From Bradyrhizobium sp. AZCC 1721 (GTDB lineage Bacteria > Pseudomonadota > Alphaproteobacteria > Rhizobiales > Xanthobacteraceae), in contig NZ_JAZHSB010000001.1 in NCBI RefSeq assembly GCF_036924715.1, forward strand, positions 62,001-126,000: a stretch of 64,000 nt of DNA. Reading direction: 5' to 3'. Position 1 is the first letter of the stretch; each line of letters starts with the position of its first letter. Both the position numbers and the translations under genes were made by a program. Positions 20,675-28,610 of the stretch are shown here, in pieces. The notes below the pieces were generated by a model. The model ran no database searches. It was not told where the DNA came from and worked only from the letters and a program-made list of their open reading frames with translations.

Positions 20675-21637
20675 ATGCTGGACATTCGCACGATCGCCGA
20701 GCCAGCCCTCCCTGGAAGGGCTGGCAAGCAGCCCCGCACCGCCACCAGCCATCTGCAGCGCCTGGAGTCCGAAAGCATCCACATCATGCGCGAGGTGGCG
20801 GCCGGATTCCGTAAACCCGTGATGCTCTATTCCGTCGGCAAGGACTCCTCGGTGCTCTTGCACCTGGCGATGAAGGCGTTCTATCCCGGCAAGCCGCCGT
20901 TTCCGCTGCTGCATGTCGATACGACCTGGAAGTTTCGCGAGATGATCGCGTTTCGCGATCAGCGCGCAAGCGAGCTTGGGCTCGATCTGATCGTCCATGT
21001 CAACGCCGACGGTCTGAGGCAGGGCATCGGCCCGTTCAGCCACGGCTCGGCGCTTCATACCGACGTGATGAAGACGCAGGCGCTGCGGCAGGCACTGGAA
21101 GCCGGCGGCTTCGATGCCGCGATCGGCGGTGCGCGCCGTGACGAGGAGAAATCGCGCGCCAAGGAGCGCATCTTCTCGCATCGAAGCGCCACGCACCGCT
21201 GGGACCCGAAGCAGCAGCGGCCGGAGCTGTGGAGCCTGTACAACACCATGCTCGCGCCCGGCGAGAGCATGCGGGTGTTTCCGCTGTCGAACTGGACCGA
21301 GCTCGACGTCTGGGAATACATCCCGATCGAGAACATTCCGATCGTGCCCTTGTACTTTGCCGCGCGGCGGCCGGTGGTCGAGCGCGACGGCGCGCTGATC
21401 ATGGTCGACGACGAGCGGATGCCGCTGCGCGCTGGCGAGCAGCCGATGTGGCGCTCGGTGAGATTTCGCACGCTCGGCTGCTATCCTCTGACCGGCGCGA
21501 TGTCGTCGACGGCGGCCAACCTGCCGGAGATCGTCCATGAGATGATGATTTCGCGAACGTCCGAACGGCAAGGACGCGTCATCGACCGCGACTCGACCGC
21601 GTCGATGGAACGGAAAAAAGCGGAGGGCTATTTCTGA
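20675..21637 (+). CDS. cysD: Sulfate adenylyltransferase subunit 2 (CysD/NodP)
   Basis: A 320-residue PAPS-reductase-fold ATP sulfurylase subunit. The PP-loop is [13 protein letters not shown]; also seen are [25 protein letters not shown] and [12 protein letters not shown]. With CysN it makes adenosine phosphosulfate from sulfate and ATP. ATG 20675 lies five bases after the sulfotransferase-like gene; upstream in-frame codons overlap that gene. Its stop overlaps the cysNC start by one base (TGATG), so the three genes are translationally coupled. Confidence 0.94.
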   Translation: MLDIRTIAEPALPGRAGKQPRTATSHLQRLESESIHIMREVAAGFRKPVMLYSVGKDSSVLLHLAMKAFYPGKPPFPLLHVDTTWKFREMIAFRDQRASELGLDLIVHVNADGLRQGIGPFSHGSALHTDVMKTQALRQALEAGGFDAAIGGARRDEEKSRAKERIFSHRSATHRWDPKQQRPELWSLYNTMLAPGESMRVFPLSNWTELDVWEYIPIENIPIVPLYFAARRPVVERDGALIMVDDERMPLRAGEQPMWRSVRFRTLGCYPLTGAMSSTAANLPEIVHEMMISRTSERQGRVIDRDSTASMERKKAEGYF

Positions 21638-23532
21638 TGTCTTATCACGAGGCGCCCGCGGTAGCCGTTCTCGACGCGTTGCAGCTCGGGCAGGATGACC
21701 GGCCGACGCTGCGCTTCGTCACCTGCGGCAGCGTCGACGATGGCAAGAGCACACTGGTCGGCCGCCTGCTCTACGATTCGAAGACGCTGCTCGACGACCA
21801 ACTGGCGGCGCTCGCCTCCGAGAGCAAGGTCGCCGGCACCACCGGCGGCGATCTCGACTTTGCGCTTTTGGTCGACGGCCTGCAGGCGGAGCGCGAGCAG
21901 GGCATCACGATCGACGTCGCCTACCGTTTCTTCGCCACCCAGCGCCGCCGCTTCGTCGTCGCCGACACGCCGGGCCACGCCCAGTATACCCGGAACATGG
22001 CGACCGGCGCGTCCGCTGCCGATCTCGCGGTGGTGCTGATCGACGCGCGCAAGGGCGTGATCACGCAGACCCGCCGCCACAGCCATATCCTCGCGTTGCT
22101 CGGCGTGCGCCACGTCGTGCTGGCCGTCAACAAGATGGATCTGGTCGGCTTCGATGCCGATCGTTTTGCCGCGATCGCCGCCGACTATCAAACGCTCGCG
22201 ACCCGCCTCGGCATTCCGCAGGTTCAATGCATTCCCGTCGTGGCGCGCGACGGCGACAACATCTTCGCCGCGAGTACGCGGATGCCCTGGCACGACGGGC
22301 CGACGGTGATGGCGCATCTGGAGACGGTCGACGTGACCGGCGACATCGCAGAGCGACCGTTCCGGCTTCCGGTGCAATGGGTGAACCGGCCGAATGCGGA
22401 GTTTCGCGGCTTCAGCGGGCGAATCGCCAGCGGCACGGTGCGCATAGGCGACGCGATCAGCGTGCGGCCGTCCGGCCATCTCACCCATGTCGCCGGCATC
22501 ATCACCGCCGCCGGCGAGCAGGACCACGCCACAGCCGGCCAATCGGTAACCCTCACGCTGACTGAGGAGATCGATGTCAGCCGCGGCGACGTGCTGACCG
22601 CGGGCGCCGCGCCGCTGGTATCGGATCAACTGGCCGCGCATCTCGTCTGGTTCGACGGCGACGCCATGCTGCCGGGCCGCCGCTACGTGCTCAAATGCAG
22701 CACCGCCTCGACCGGCGCGGTCATCTCGACGCTAAAGCACCGCGTCGCGATCGACACCATGGAGCATCAGGCCGCCACCACGCTCGCCGCCAACGAGATC
22801 GGCTACGTCAATCTTAGCCTCGACCGTCCGCTGGTCTGCGAGGCCTATCGCGAGGATCGCGAGCTCGGCAGCTTCATTCTGATCGACCCGATCAGCCACC
22901 GCACGGCGGCGGCAGGCATGATCGATTTCTCGCTGCGTCGCGCCACCAATATCCGCCGGCAGGCGCTCGACGTCGACAAATCCGTGCGCGCCCGTCTCAA
23001 GCAGCAGCGGCCCTGCGTGCTCTGGTTCACCGGCCTGAGCGGCGCCGGCAAGTCGACCATTGCCAATCTCGTCGATCGCCGCCTTGCCGAACTCGGGCGC
23101 CATGCCGCGCTGCTCGACGGCGACAATCTTCGTTACGGCATCAACCGCGACCTCGGCTTCACCAGCGAGGCGCGGGTCGAGAACATCCGCCGCGTCGCCG
23201 AGATCGCGGCGCTATTCGTCGATGCCGGCCTGATCGCGCTGGTCTCGCTGATCTCCCCGTTCCGCGGCGATCGCGAAACGGCGCGGCGCCGGCTCGACGA
23301 CGGCGAGTTCATCGAGATTCATGTCGCGACATCGCTGTCCGAATGCGAGCGCCGCGATTCCAAGGGACTCTATGCCCGGGCGCGCGCCGGCGAGTTGCCG
23401 AACTTCACCGGCATCGACCAGGCCTACGAGACGCCGCTTGCACCGGAAATCACCATCGACACGTCGGAGATGTCGGCCGAAGCGGCCTGCGAGCGCATCA
23501 TCGCTTACTTGCGGGAGCATCGTTACCTGTAG
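21637..23532 (+). CDS. cysNC: Bifunctional sulfate adenylyltransferase subunit 1 / adenylylsulfate kinase (CysNC/NodQ)
   Basis: A 631-residue fusion. The CysN GTPase part (about 1-440) shows CGSVDDGKSTL, DTPGHAQYTRNM and NKMDL. The CysC kinase part (about 455-631) shows GLSGAGKST at about 466, then DGDNLRYGINRDLGF and the C-terminal DTSEMSAE segment. Together with CysD it activates sulfate to PAPS. The fused form is the NodQ arrangement common in rhizobia. The last 35 bases overlap the 3' end of the convergent nuclease gene. Confidence 0.95.
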   Translation: MSYHEAPAVAVLDALQLGQDDRPTLRFVTCGSVDDGKSTLVGRLLYDSKTLLDDQLAALASESKVAGTTGGDLDFALLVDGLQAEREQGITIDVAYRFFATQRRRFVVADTPGHAQYTRNMATGASAADLAVVLIDARKGVITQTRRHSHILALLGVRHVVLAVNKMDLVGFDADRFAAIAADYQTLATRLGIPQVQCIPVVARDGDNIFAASTRMPWHDGPTVMAHLETVDVTGDIAERPFRLPVQWVNRPNAEFRGFSGRIASGTVRIGDAISVRPSGHLTHVAGIITAAGEQDHATAGQSVTLTLTEEIDVSRGDVLTAGAAPLVSDQLAAHLVWFDGDAMLPGRRYVLKCSTASTGAVISTLKHRVAIDTMEHQAATTLAANEIGYVNLSLDRPLVCEAYREDRELGSFILIDPISHRTAAAGMIDFSLRRATNIRRQALDVDKSVRARLKQQRPCVLWFTGLSGAGKSTIANLVDRRLAELGRHAALLDGDNLRYGINRDLGFTSEARVENIRRVAEIAALFVDAGLIALVSLISPFRGDRETARRRLDDGEFIEIHVATSLSECERRDSKGLYARARAGELPNFTGIDQAYETPLAPEITIDTSEMSAEAACERIIAYLREHRYL

Positions 23533-24109
23533 CGGTCGCGCACCATCCGTTGCGGTGACCGCCGCCATAGCCGCGCGCATGACCTGCCGCGAGCATGGCC
23601 GCCGAAACGTTCCCGGTGCGCCGGGTCGCGGCCTCCGCCACGACCCTGCCGCTATATTTGTCCGGTCCAATGTTGAAGATCGTGACGCCGCCTTCGCCGA
23701 GCAGCGCGCGCAGGGCACCGGTCGCGGCTTCCGCCATCTGCAATTCCCCAGGGCACGATGCCTTCAATTCGGGCGCGTCGATGCCGCGCAGGCGTATGCG
23801 CGTGGTCGGCTCAACGCCGGGCGACAAATGCACCCGCGCCTCAAACGTGTCGCCATCGATGGTCCGGATGACATCGACGGGATGGCGCACGTCAGGACTT
23901 CCAGAGCGCTTCCAGACCATCTCGGCATCGCGCGCCGCCTGGCTGTCGGCGAAGTCAGGCAACGACCAGCGTACCCAGTCTCGCACCGGCCGCGTCGTCG
24001 CCGCCGCGACGCAAAGCACGAACATCCACGGCAAGGCCGCCGCAAACCAGCGGCGCCGCGGACCCCGGCGCGAGGTCCGGTAAGCATTTATCTTCTCGTA
24101 CGGAGGCAT
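23498..24109 (-). CDS. Thermonuclease-family (SNase-like) membrane-anchored protein
   Basis: A 203-residue protein. After a short basic N-terminus and one membrane segment (about 22-38), a staphylococcal-nuclease-like domain follows: IDGDTFEARV, RIRLRGIDAPEL and, later, YSGRVVAEA. In true nucleases the Arg of the RLRGIDAPE motif and the second Arg are catalytic; both positions appear filled. The substrate, probably extracytoplasmic nucleic acid, is inferred. ATG 24109 is preferred over a TTG at 24145. The 3' end overlaps cysNC by 35 bases in the convergent direction. Confidence 0.75.
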   Translation of the reverse strand: MPPYEKINAYRTSRRGPRRRWFAAALPWMFVLCVAAATTRPVRDWVRWSLPDFADSQAARDAEMVWKRSGSPDVRHPVDVIRTIDGDTFEARVHLSPGVEPTTRIRLRGIDAPELKASCPGELQMAEAATGALRALLGEGGVTIFNIGPDKYSGRVVAEAATRRTGNVSAAMLAAGHARGYGGGHRNGWCATATGNDAPASKR

Positions 24110-24157
24110 ATTCCCGACTAAGGGCTGAGTCGGGCCGTTCGGCAAGAGCCGGTGCCG

Positions 24158-24367
24158 TCAAAAATCCGAAGCTATCCCTTTGCGCTCCCAATCGCCGTAG
24201 CGGGTCGGTTCCAGGCCCTTCGGACCCTGGAATTCCTTCTGCAGCGGCATGGCGCTGGCGTCAGTGGCCTTGCGGCGCGCTTCGGCCTCGGCGAGCGCGC
24301 GCTCGGCTGCGGGCGTCAGCTTCTTTCGTTCCGCAACCGGCGCGGGGGATGAATAATTGTCGGCCAT
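24158..24367 (-). CDS. DUF1674 / SDHAF4-like succinate dehydrogenase assembly factor
   Basis: A 69-residue protein whose C-terminus (GPKGLEPTRYGDWERKGIASDF region) matches the DUF1674/SDHAF4 signature. In eukaryotes SDHAF4 binds the flavinated SdhA subunit and protects it during complex II assembly; the bacterial protein is presumed to do the same. ATG 24367 has a GGGAGAG site upstream. The N-terminal part is charged and Ala/Glu-rich, as in the family. It is divergent from rsmB. Confidence 0.85.
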   Translation of the reverse strand: MADNYSSPAPVAERKKLTPAAERALAEAEARRKATDASAMPLQKEFQGPKGLEPTRYGDWERKGIASDF

Positions 24368-24526
24368 CGCAACTCTCCCATAGCACGGGATGAGCGCACA
24401 GATGACATCACAATCGAGAAATTGTCTGTGGCGATTCTTACATTTGGCATATTCGCATGCCAAATGAGCGTTTCATTTCATTGGCATGAGCCGAAACCTT
24501 TCCGCCTTCCGAGACATTCCTGCTTC

Positions 24527-25876
24527 ATGCCCCCTTCAAGATTCGCAGTACCTTCAGAAGTGCCCGGCCTCGCGGCGCGGCGGATCGCGGCTGATATTCT
24601 CGACGGCGTGCTGCACAAGCATCGCACCCTCGACGACCAGCTCGACGGCGCGGGCGCCCATCCCGGACTGAAGGCGCTCGCCGATCGCGACCGCGCGTTG
24701 ATGCGGCGGCTGGTGGCGACGATCCTGCGGCGGCTCGGCACGCTCGGCCATTTGCTGTCGCGCCTGCTCGATCGCGGCATTCCAACGGATGCGCCGCGGG
24801 CACAGAGCGCGCTTCTGATCGGCGCGGCGCAGATTCTCTGGATGGACGTGCCGGATCACGCCGCCGTCGATCTTTCGGTGCGGCTGGTGCAATCGGACCG
24901 CCGCGCCGCAAAGTATGCCGGCCTCGTCAACGCCGTGCTGCGCCGCTGCGCCCGCGAGGGACAGCCGCTGATCGAAGAAGTCAAGTCGCAGACGCTTGAT
25001 GTTCCGCCGTGGCTGTTGACGCGCTGGATCGGCGCCTATGGCGAGACCACCGCGCGCGAGATGGCGCGCGCCATCGGCCACGAGCCGTCCCTCGACATCA
25101 CCGTGAAGACGGACGCCGCGCAATGGGCGAGCCGCCTGCATGGCGAAGCCTTGCCGACCGGAACCGTGCGCACGCTGCTGCAGGGTTCGGTGACCATGCT
25201 GCCCGGTTTCTCCGAGGGACAGTGGTGGGTGCAGGACGCCGCCGCCGCACTGCCGGCGCGGCTGTTCGGCGATGTCGCCGGCAAGAGCATCGTCGATCTC
25301 TGCGCCGCGCCCGGCGGCAAGACCGCGCAGCTCGCGTACGCCGGCGCGCGCGTCACCGCGGTCGATCGCTCGCCGGCGCGCATGGCACGGCTGCGCGACA
25401 ATCTGGCCCGGCTTTCGCTGCAGGCCGATGACGTGGTGACCGATGCGGCCGAATGGCAAGGCAGCGGCAATGGCGGTTACGACGGCGTGCTGGTGGATGC
25501 GCCCTGCACCTCCACCGGCACCATCCGCCGACACCCCGATGTCGCCTGGCTGCGTCAGGAAGCCGACATTGCGGCGCTGTCCGCGCTACAGAAACGGTTG
25601 CTGCAAAAGGCGGTCGCCCTGCTCAAGCCGGGCGGAACGCTGGTCTATTGTACCTGTTCGCTGGAGACCGAGGAAGGCGAACAGGCGGTCGCGTCCCTGC
25701 TCGCTACCGAACCGGGCATGCGCCGTGTCCCGGTCGAGGCGGACGAGGTCGCAGGCCTCAGCGAGATCGTGACCGCAAGCGGTGATTTACGCACCCTTCC
25801 CTGCCATTTGCCCCATGACGACCCCCGGCTCGGCGGGCTGGATGGATTTTACGCAGCGCGGCTGGTTAAAACCTGA
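24527..25876 (+). CDS. rsmB: 16S rRNA (cytosine-967-C5)-methyltransferase RsmB-like
   Basis: A 449-residue RsmB/NOP protein. An N-terminal NusB-like helical domain (about 10-140) is followed by the SAM methyltransferase domain with DLCAAPGGKTAQ, DAPCTSTGTIRRHPDV and YCTCSLETEEGE. The last two motifs supply the releasing and the nucleophilic cysteine of m5C enzymes. The start is uncertain: ATG 24527 gives the family-like N-terminus but has no clear ribosome-binding site, and an in-frame ATG at 24464 also exists. A hairpin at 25887-25911 follows. Confidence 0.9.
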   Translation: MPPSRFAVPSEVPGLAARRIAADILDGVLHKHRTLDDQLDGAGAHPGLKALADRDRALMRRLVATILRRLGTLGHLLSRLLDRGIPTDAPRAQSALLIGAAQILWMDVPDHAAVDLSVRLVQSDRRAAKYAGLVNAVLRRCAREGQPLIEEVKSQTLDVPPWLLTRWIGAYGETTAREMARAIGHEPSLDITVKTDAAQWASRLHGEALPTGTVRTLLQGSVTMLPGFSEGQWWVQDAAAALPARLFGDVAGKSIVDLCAAPGGKTAQLAYAGARVTAVDRSPARMARLRDNLARLSLQADDVVTDAAEWQGSGNGGYDGVLVDAPCTSTGTIRRHPDVAWLRQEADIAALSALQKRLLQKAVALLKPGGTLVYCTCSLETEEGEQAVASLLATEPGMRRVPVEADEVAGLSEIVTASGDLRTLPCHLPHDDPRLGGLDGFYAARLVKT

Positions 25877-25886
25877 TTTTAGACCG

Positions 25887-25915
25887 GAATCACCCTGCCT
25901 TCGGGTGATTCGTCG
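25887..25915 (+). terminator. Probable terminator after rsmB
   Basis: GAATCACCC (25887-25895) pairs with GGGTGATTC (25903-25911) around a 7-nt loop, ten bases after the stop, with ATTTT slightly downstream. Confidence 0.55.
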
Positions 25916-26000
25916 ATTTTCAAGATGGTGTCTTACCGGCGTTTCCGGATTAAAAGGATTCGCCAGAATACCCCTCCCTCTCCTTAAGCCAAGGCACGGC

Positions 26001-27755
26001 GTGTCGGTCGCTCAACGCAGACGCATCTCGACGCTTATCATGAGCCGCTCGGCGCGGACCGTGATCGCGCGCGCGACCGGCGCCACCGTGGCGGTATCGC
26101 GGCTGTGGCCGGGGCGCGCCGACCGGCTGATCATCGCCCCGCACGATCTGCGCACCGCCGACGCCACCCGCGCCGCGGAAATCTATGCCGGCCGCTTCGT
26201 GTTCGCCGGCAAAATCGTCACCTGCCATGGCCGCTCGATCTTCGATCTGGAGCCGCCGTCGGAAGATTGGGAAGTCGCGCTGCTCGGCTTCGGCTGGCTG
26301 CGGCACCTGCGCGCTGCCGACACCGCGCTGACCCGCGCCAATGCCCGCTCGCTGGTCGACGACTGGATATCGAACCCGGCGCGCAGGCGGCCGCTCGAAC
26401 GCCGCCCCGACGTGCTGGCGCGCCGCGTGATCTCGCTGTTGTCGCAGGCGCCGCTGGTGCTCGGCGACACCGACGGAAAATTCTATCGCAAATATCTGCG
26501 CGGGCTGACCCGCGAAATTCGATATCTTCGCTACACGATGCTCGACATCGCCGACGGCGTGCCGCGGCTGCAGGTCCTGATCGCGCTGTGCTACGCCTCG
26601 CTGTGCCTGGCCAATCAGGCGCGGCACATCCGCTCCGCCACGCGACGGCTTTCTGACGAATTGCAGCGCCAGATCCAACCCGACGGCGGGCATATTTCGC
26701 GCAACCCCGGCGCGCTGGTCGAACTGCTCAGCGACCTCCTGCCCCTGCGTCAGACCTTTGCGGCTCGCAACATCGCGCCGCCGCCCGCGCTGTTGAATGC
26801 GATCGACCGCATGATGCCGATGCTGCGCTTCTTCCGTCATGGCGACGGCAGCTTTGCGCTGTTCAACGGCATGAGCAACGCGCCCTCGGACCTGGTGGCG
26901 ACGCTGCTCGCCTATGACGACACGCACGGCGTGCCGATGGCGAACATGCCGCATACCGGCTTCCAGCGGCTCGACGCCGGCACGACGACCGTCATCATCG
27001 ATAGCGGCCCGCCGCCGCCGCCGAATGTCAGCCAGGAAGCGCACGCCGGATGTCTCTCGTTCGAACTGTCTTCGGGGCCGAGCCGGATCGTGGTCAATTG
27101 CGGGATGCCCTCGACCGGCCGGGATAATTGGCGCACCTTTGCCCGCAGCACCGCGGCGCATTCGACCCTGACCTATCACGAGGCGTCCTCGTGCCAGTTC
27201 GTCGAATTGTCGGCGATGAAGCGCCTCTTGCAGGGCGCGCCGGTCGTCAGCGGGCCGGCCAACGTGGAAAGCTACCGCGAGGCGGTGGCCGACGGCGATC
27301 TCCTGACCACCTCGCATGACGGCTATCTCGCACGCTTCGGCGTCGTGCATCGCCGGGTGCTGATGATCTCCCATGACGGCGCAAGGCTCGACGGCGAGGA
27401 CACCGTGTCGCCGGCGCCGGGGACGCGCATCAAGGGCGCCGAGACCGATTATGCGCTGCGGTTTCATCTTCATCCCGCGGTGAAGGCCAGCCGCCTCAGC
27501 GATGCGCGCGGCGTCATGCTGGTATTGCCCAACCGCGAAGTCTGGACCTTCGAGGCGCTCGACGACAAGGTCGATCTCGAGGACAGCGTGTTTCTGGCCG
27601 GCAATGACGGCCCGCGCCGCACCGCCCAGATCGTGATCCGCCAGGATTCCCGCCACGCCTCCTCGATCCGCTGGAGCTTTGTCCGCTCGAGCACGTCGGC
27701 GGGCGCCGCCAACACCCGGCGCAATGCGCGGCGCGAGCCGGAATTGCCGCTCTGA
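26001..27755 (+). CDS. Heparinase II/III-family protein
   Basis: About 584 residues. An N-terminal alpha-helical toroid-like half (to about 330; segments such as GLTREIRYLRYTMLDIADGVPRL) is followed by a beta-rich heparinase II/III C-terminal domain (FQRLDAGTTTVIIDSG, NCGMPSTGRDNW, RSTAAHSTL). Members cleave acidic polysaccharides by elimination; the substrate here is unknown and may be a surface polymer. No signal peptide is seen. GTG 26001 is chosen because AAGG is six bases upstream; ATG 26040 is an alternative, and longer starts overlap rsmB. Its place directly behind rsmB is usual in Bradyrhizobium relatives. Confidence 0.8.
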   Translation: MSVAQRRRISTLIMSRSARTVIARATGATVAVSRLWPGRADRLIIAPHDLRTADATRAAEIYAGRFVFAGKIVTCHGRSIFDLEPPSEDWEVALLGFGWLRHLRAADTALTRANARSLVDDWISNPARRRPLERRPDVLARRVISLLSQAPLVLGDTDGKFYRKYLRGLTREIRYLRYTMLDIADGVPRLQVLIALCYASLCLANQARHIRSATRRLSDELQRQIQPDGGHISRNPGALVELLSDLLPLRQTFAARNIAPPPALLNAIDRMMPMLRFFRHGDGSFALFNGMSNAPSDLVATLLAYDDTHGVPMANMPHTGFQRLDAGTTTVIIDSGPPPPPNVSQEAHAGCLSFELSSGPSRIVVNCGMPSTGRDNWRTFARSTAAHSTLTYHEASSCQFVELSAMKRLLQGAPVVSGPANVESYREAVADGDLLTTSHDGYLARFGVVHRRVLMISHDGARLDGEDTVSPAPGTRIKGAETDYALRFHLHPAVKASRLSDARGVMLVLPNREVWTFEALDDKVDLEDSVFLAGNDGPRRTAQIVIRQDSRHASSIRWSFVRSSTSAGAANTRRNARREPELPL

Positions 27756-27787
27756 GGCACCGCGCAGAACGTCCGCGAACGATCGGC

Positions 27788-27816
27788 TTGACCAACGTAA
27801 GCTATTTGCTTACATT
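27788..27816 (+). promoter_or_regulatory. higBA promoter with embedded operator palindrome
   Basis: TTGACC (27788-27793) and TACATT (27811-27816) are separated by 17 bases, a good sigma-70-type promoter. The perfect inverted repeat GTAAGC-TATTT-GCTTAC (27797-27813) fills the spacer and reaches into the -10 box, where a bound HigA dimer would block polymerase. Transcription is expected to begin at about 27822-27824, right at the higB GTG, so the mRNA may be leaderless. Confidence 0.75.
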
Positions 27817-27822
27817 GCTCGT

Positions 27823-28101
27823 GTGATCCGGTCCTTCAAGAGCAAGGCCCTCTCCGAGCTGTGGGCGAAGGGCAGGAGTTCGAAAATAGACGCAAAAATG
27901 CACAAGCACATTTTCGCGAGGCTCGATCGTCTCGACGTCGCGGTCCGGCCGGAGGAAATGAACGTGCCGGGTTTTGACTTTCATTCCTTGCATGGATTCA
28001 ATCCGAGGCGATATTCCGTCCACGTCAACGGACCTTGGTGCATTACCTTCGAGTTCGAAGATGGTGAAGCGTGTCGTGTCGATTTCGAACAGTACCATTA
28101 G
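27823..28101 (+). CDS. higB: HigB/RelE-family mRNA interferase toxin
   Basis: A 92-residue protein beginning MIRSFKSKALSELW, the standard start of the proteic-killer HigB family. RLDRLDVAVRPEEMNVPG, LHGFNPRRYSVHVNGPWCITFEF and VDFEQYH match the RelE-like fold. It is expected to cut mRNA on the ribosome when not held by HigA. GTG 27823 is the first usable codon downstream of the promoter, and no ribosome-binding site fits ahead of it. The antitoxin gene follows after 11 bases, in the HigBA order (toxin first). Confidence 0.9.
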   Translation: MIRSFKSKALSELWAKGRSSKIDAKMHKHIFARLDRLDVAVRPEEMNVPGFDFHSLHGFNPRRYSVHVNGPWCITFEFEDGEACRVDFEQYH

Positions 28102-28112
28102 AGGAGCAAAAC

Positions 28113-28427
28113 ATGGCGTATGCGGCCAAGCGCGGCAAAAGCCGCTGCCCCACTCATCCCGGCGCGTTGCTTCGTGATGAGATTATTCCGGCCACCGGCC
28201 GGACCAAGTCGGAAATCGCGGGGCTGCTCGGGATTTCGCGGCAGCATCTTTACGACATCCTGCAGGAGAAAAAGCCGGTGTCCCCGACCGTGGCAGTTCG
28301 GCTCGGCAAGCTTTTTGGCGATGGAGCGGGAATTTGGACCAGAATGCAAGCCGCCTACGATACTTGGCAGGCGGAGCGAACTGAGGACGTCAGTCAGATC
28401 CCGACCATCAAGGCAAAGGCGGCTTGA
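28113..28427 (+). CDS. higA: HigA-family antitoxin (HTH-XRE)
   Basis: A 104-residue helix-turn-helix protein. HPGALLRDEIIPATGRTKSEIAGLLGISRQHLYDILQEKKPVSPTVAVRLGKLFGDG covers the VapI/HigA DNA-binding domain (about 15-75); the C-terminal part should wrap the toxin. It should neutralise HigB and repress the operon at the palindrome 27797-27813. ATG 28113 has a GAGGAG site seven bases upstream. Confidence 0.92.
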   Translation: MAYAAKRGKSRCPTHPGALLRDEIIPATGRTKSEIAGLLGISRQHLYDILQEKKPVSPTVAVRLGKLFGDGAGIWTRMQAAYDTWQAERTEDVSQIPTIKAKAA

Positions 28428-28510
28428 GACGCCCTCATGCAGTTTCGAGAGCGCCGGAACAGCAATCCGCCCCCATTGTGAACCCTGCCAAAAGCTGCTA
28501 ACCAGCCGGC

Positions 28511-28585
28511 GCTCGCGCGACTGGCGACTTTGGATGGAGCACCATCGGGAAGCGCGAGAGTAATCGCCGCGCGCCTGGGCATAAG
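28511..28585 (+). promoter_or_regulatory. ZTP (pfl motif) riboswitch upstream of purH
   Basis: The spacer before purH contains the conserved pieces of the ZTP-sensing pfl RNA in the right order. Stem P1 is CTCGCGC (28512-28518) with GCGCGAG (28552-28558). Directly inside it is ACTGGCGA, then the hairpin GATGG-AGCA-CCATC and GGGAAGC. After a short linker comes the CGCGCCTGGGCA block (28569-28581). ZTP and ZMP accumulate when 10-formyl-THF is short, and this RNA class is known to sit ahead of purH in proteobacteria. The purH ribosome-binding site starts 12 bases downstream, suggesting translational control. Confidence 0.85.
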
Positions 28586-28610
28586 CATCCCCTAACAAAG
28601 GACCTTGCCC

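Noticed and set aside
25950..27656. A 568-codon open frame antisense to the heparinase-like gene
   Set aside because: Composition is Arg/His/Gly-rich without any recognisable motif, as expected for the antisense of a high-G+C gene. The plus-strand frame has clear family sequence.
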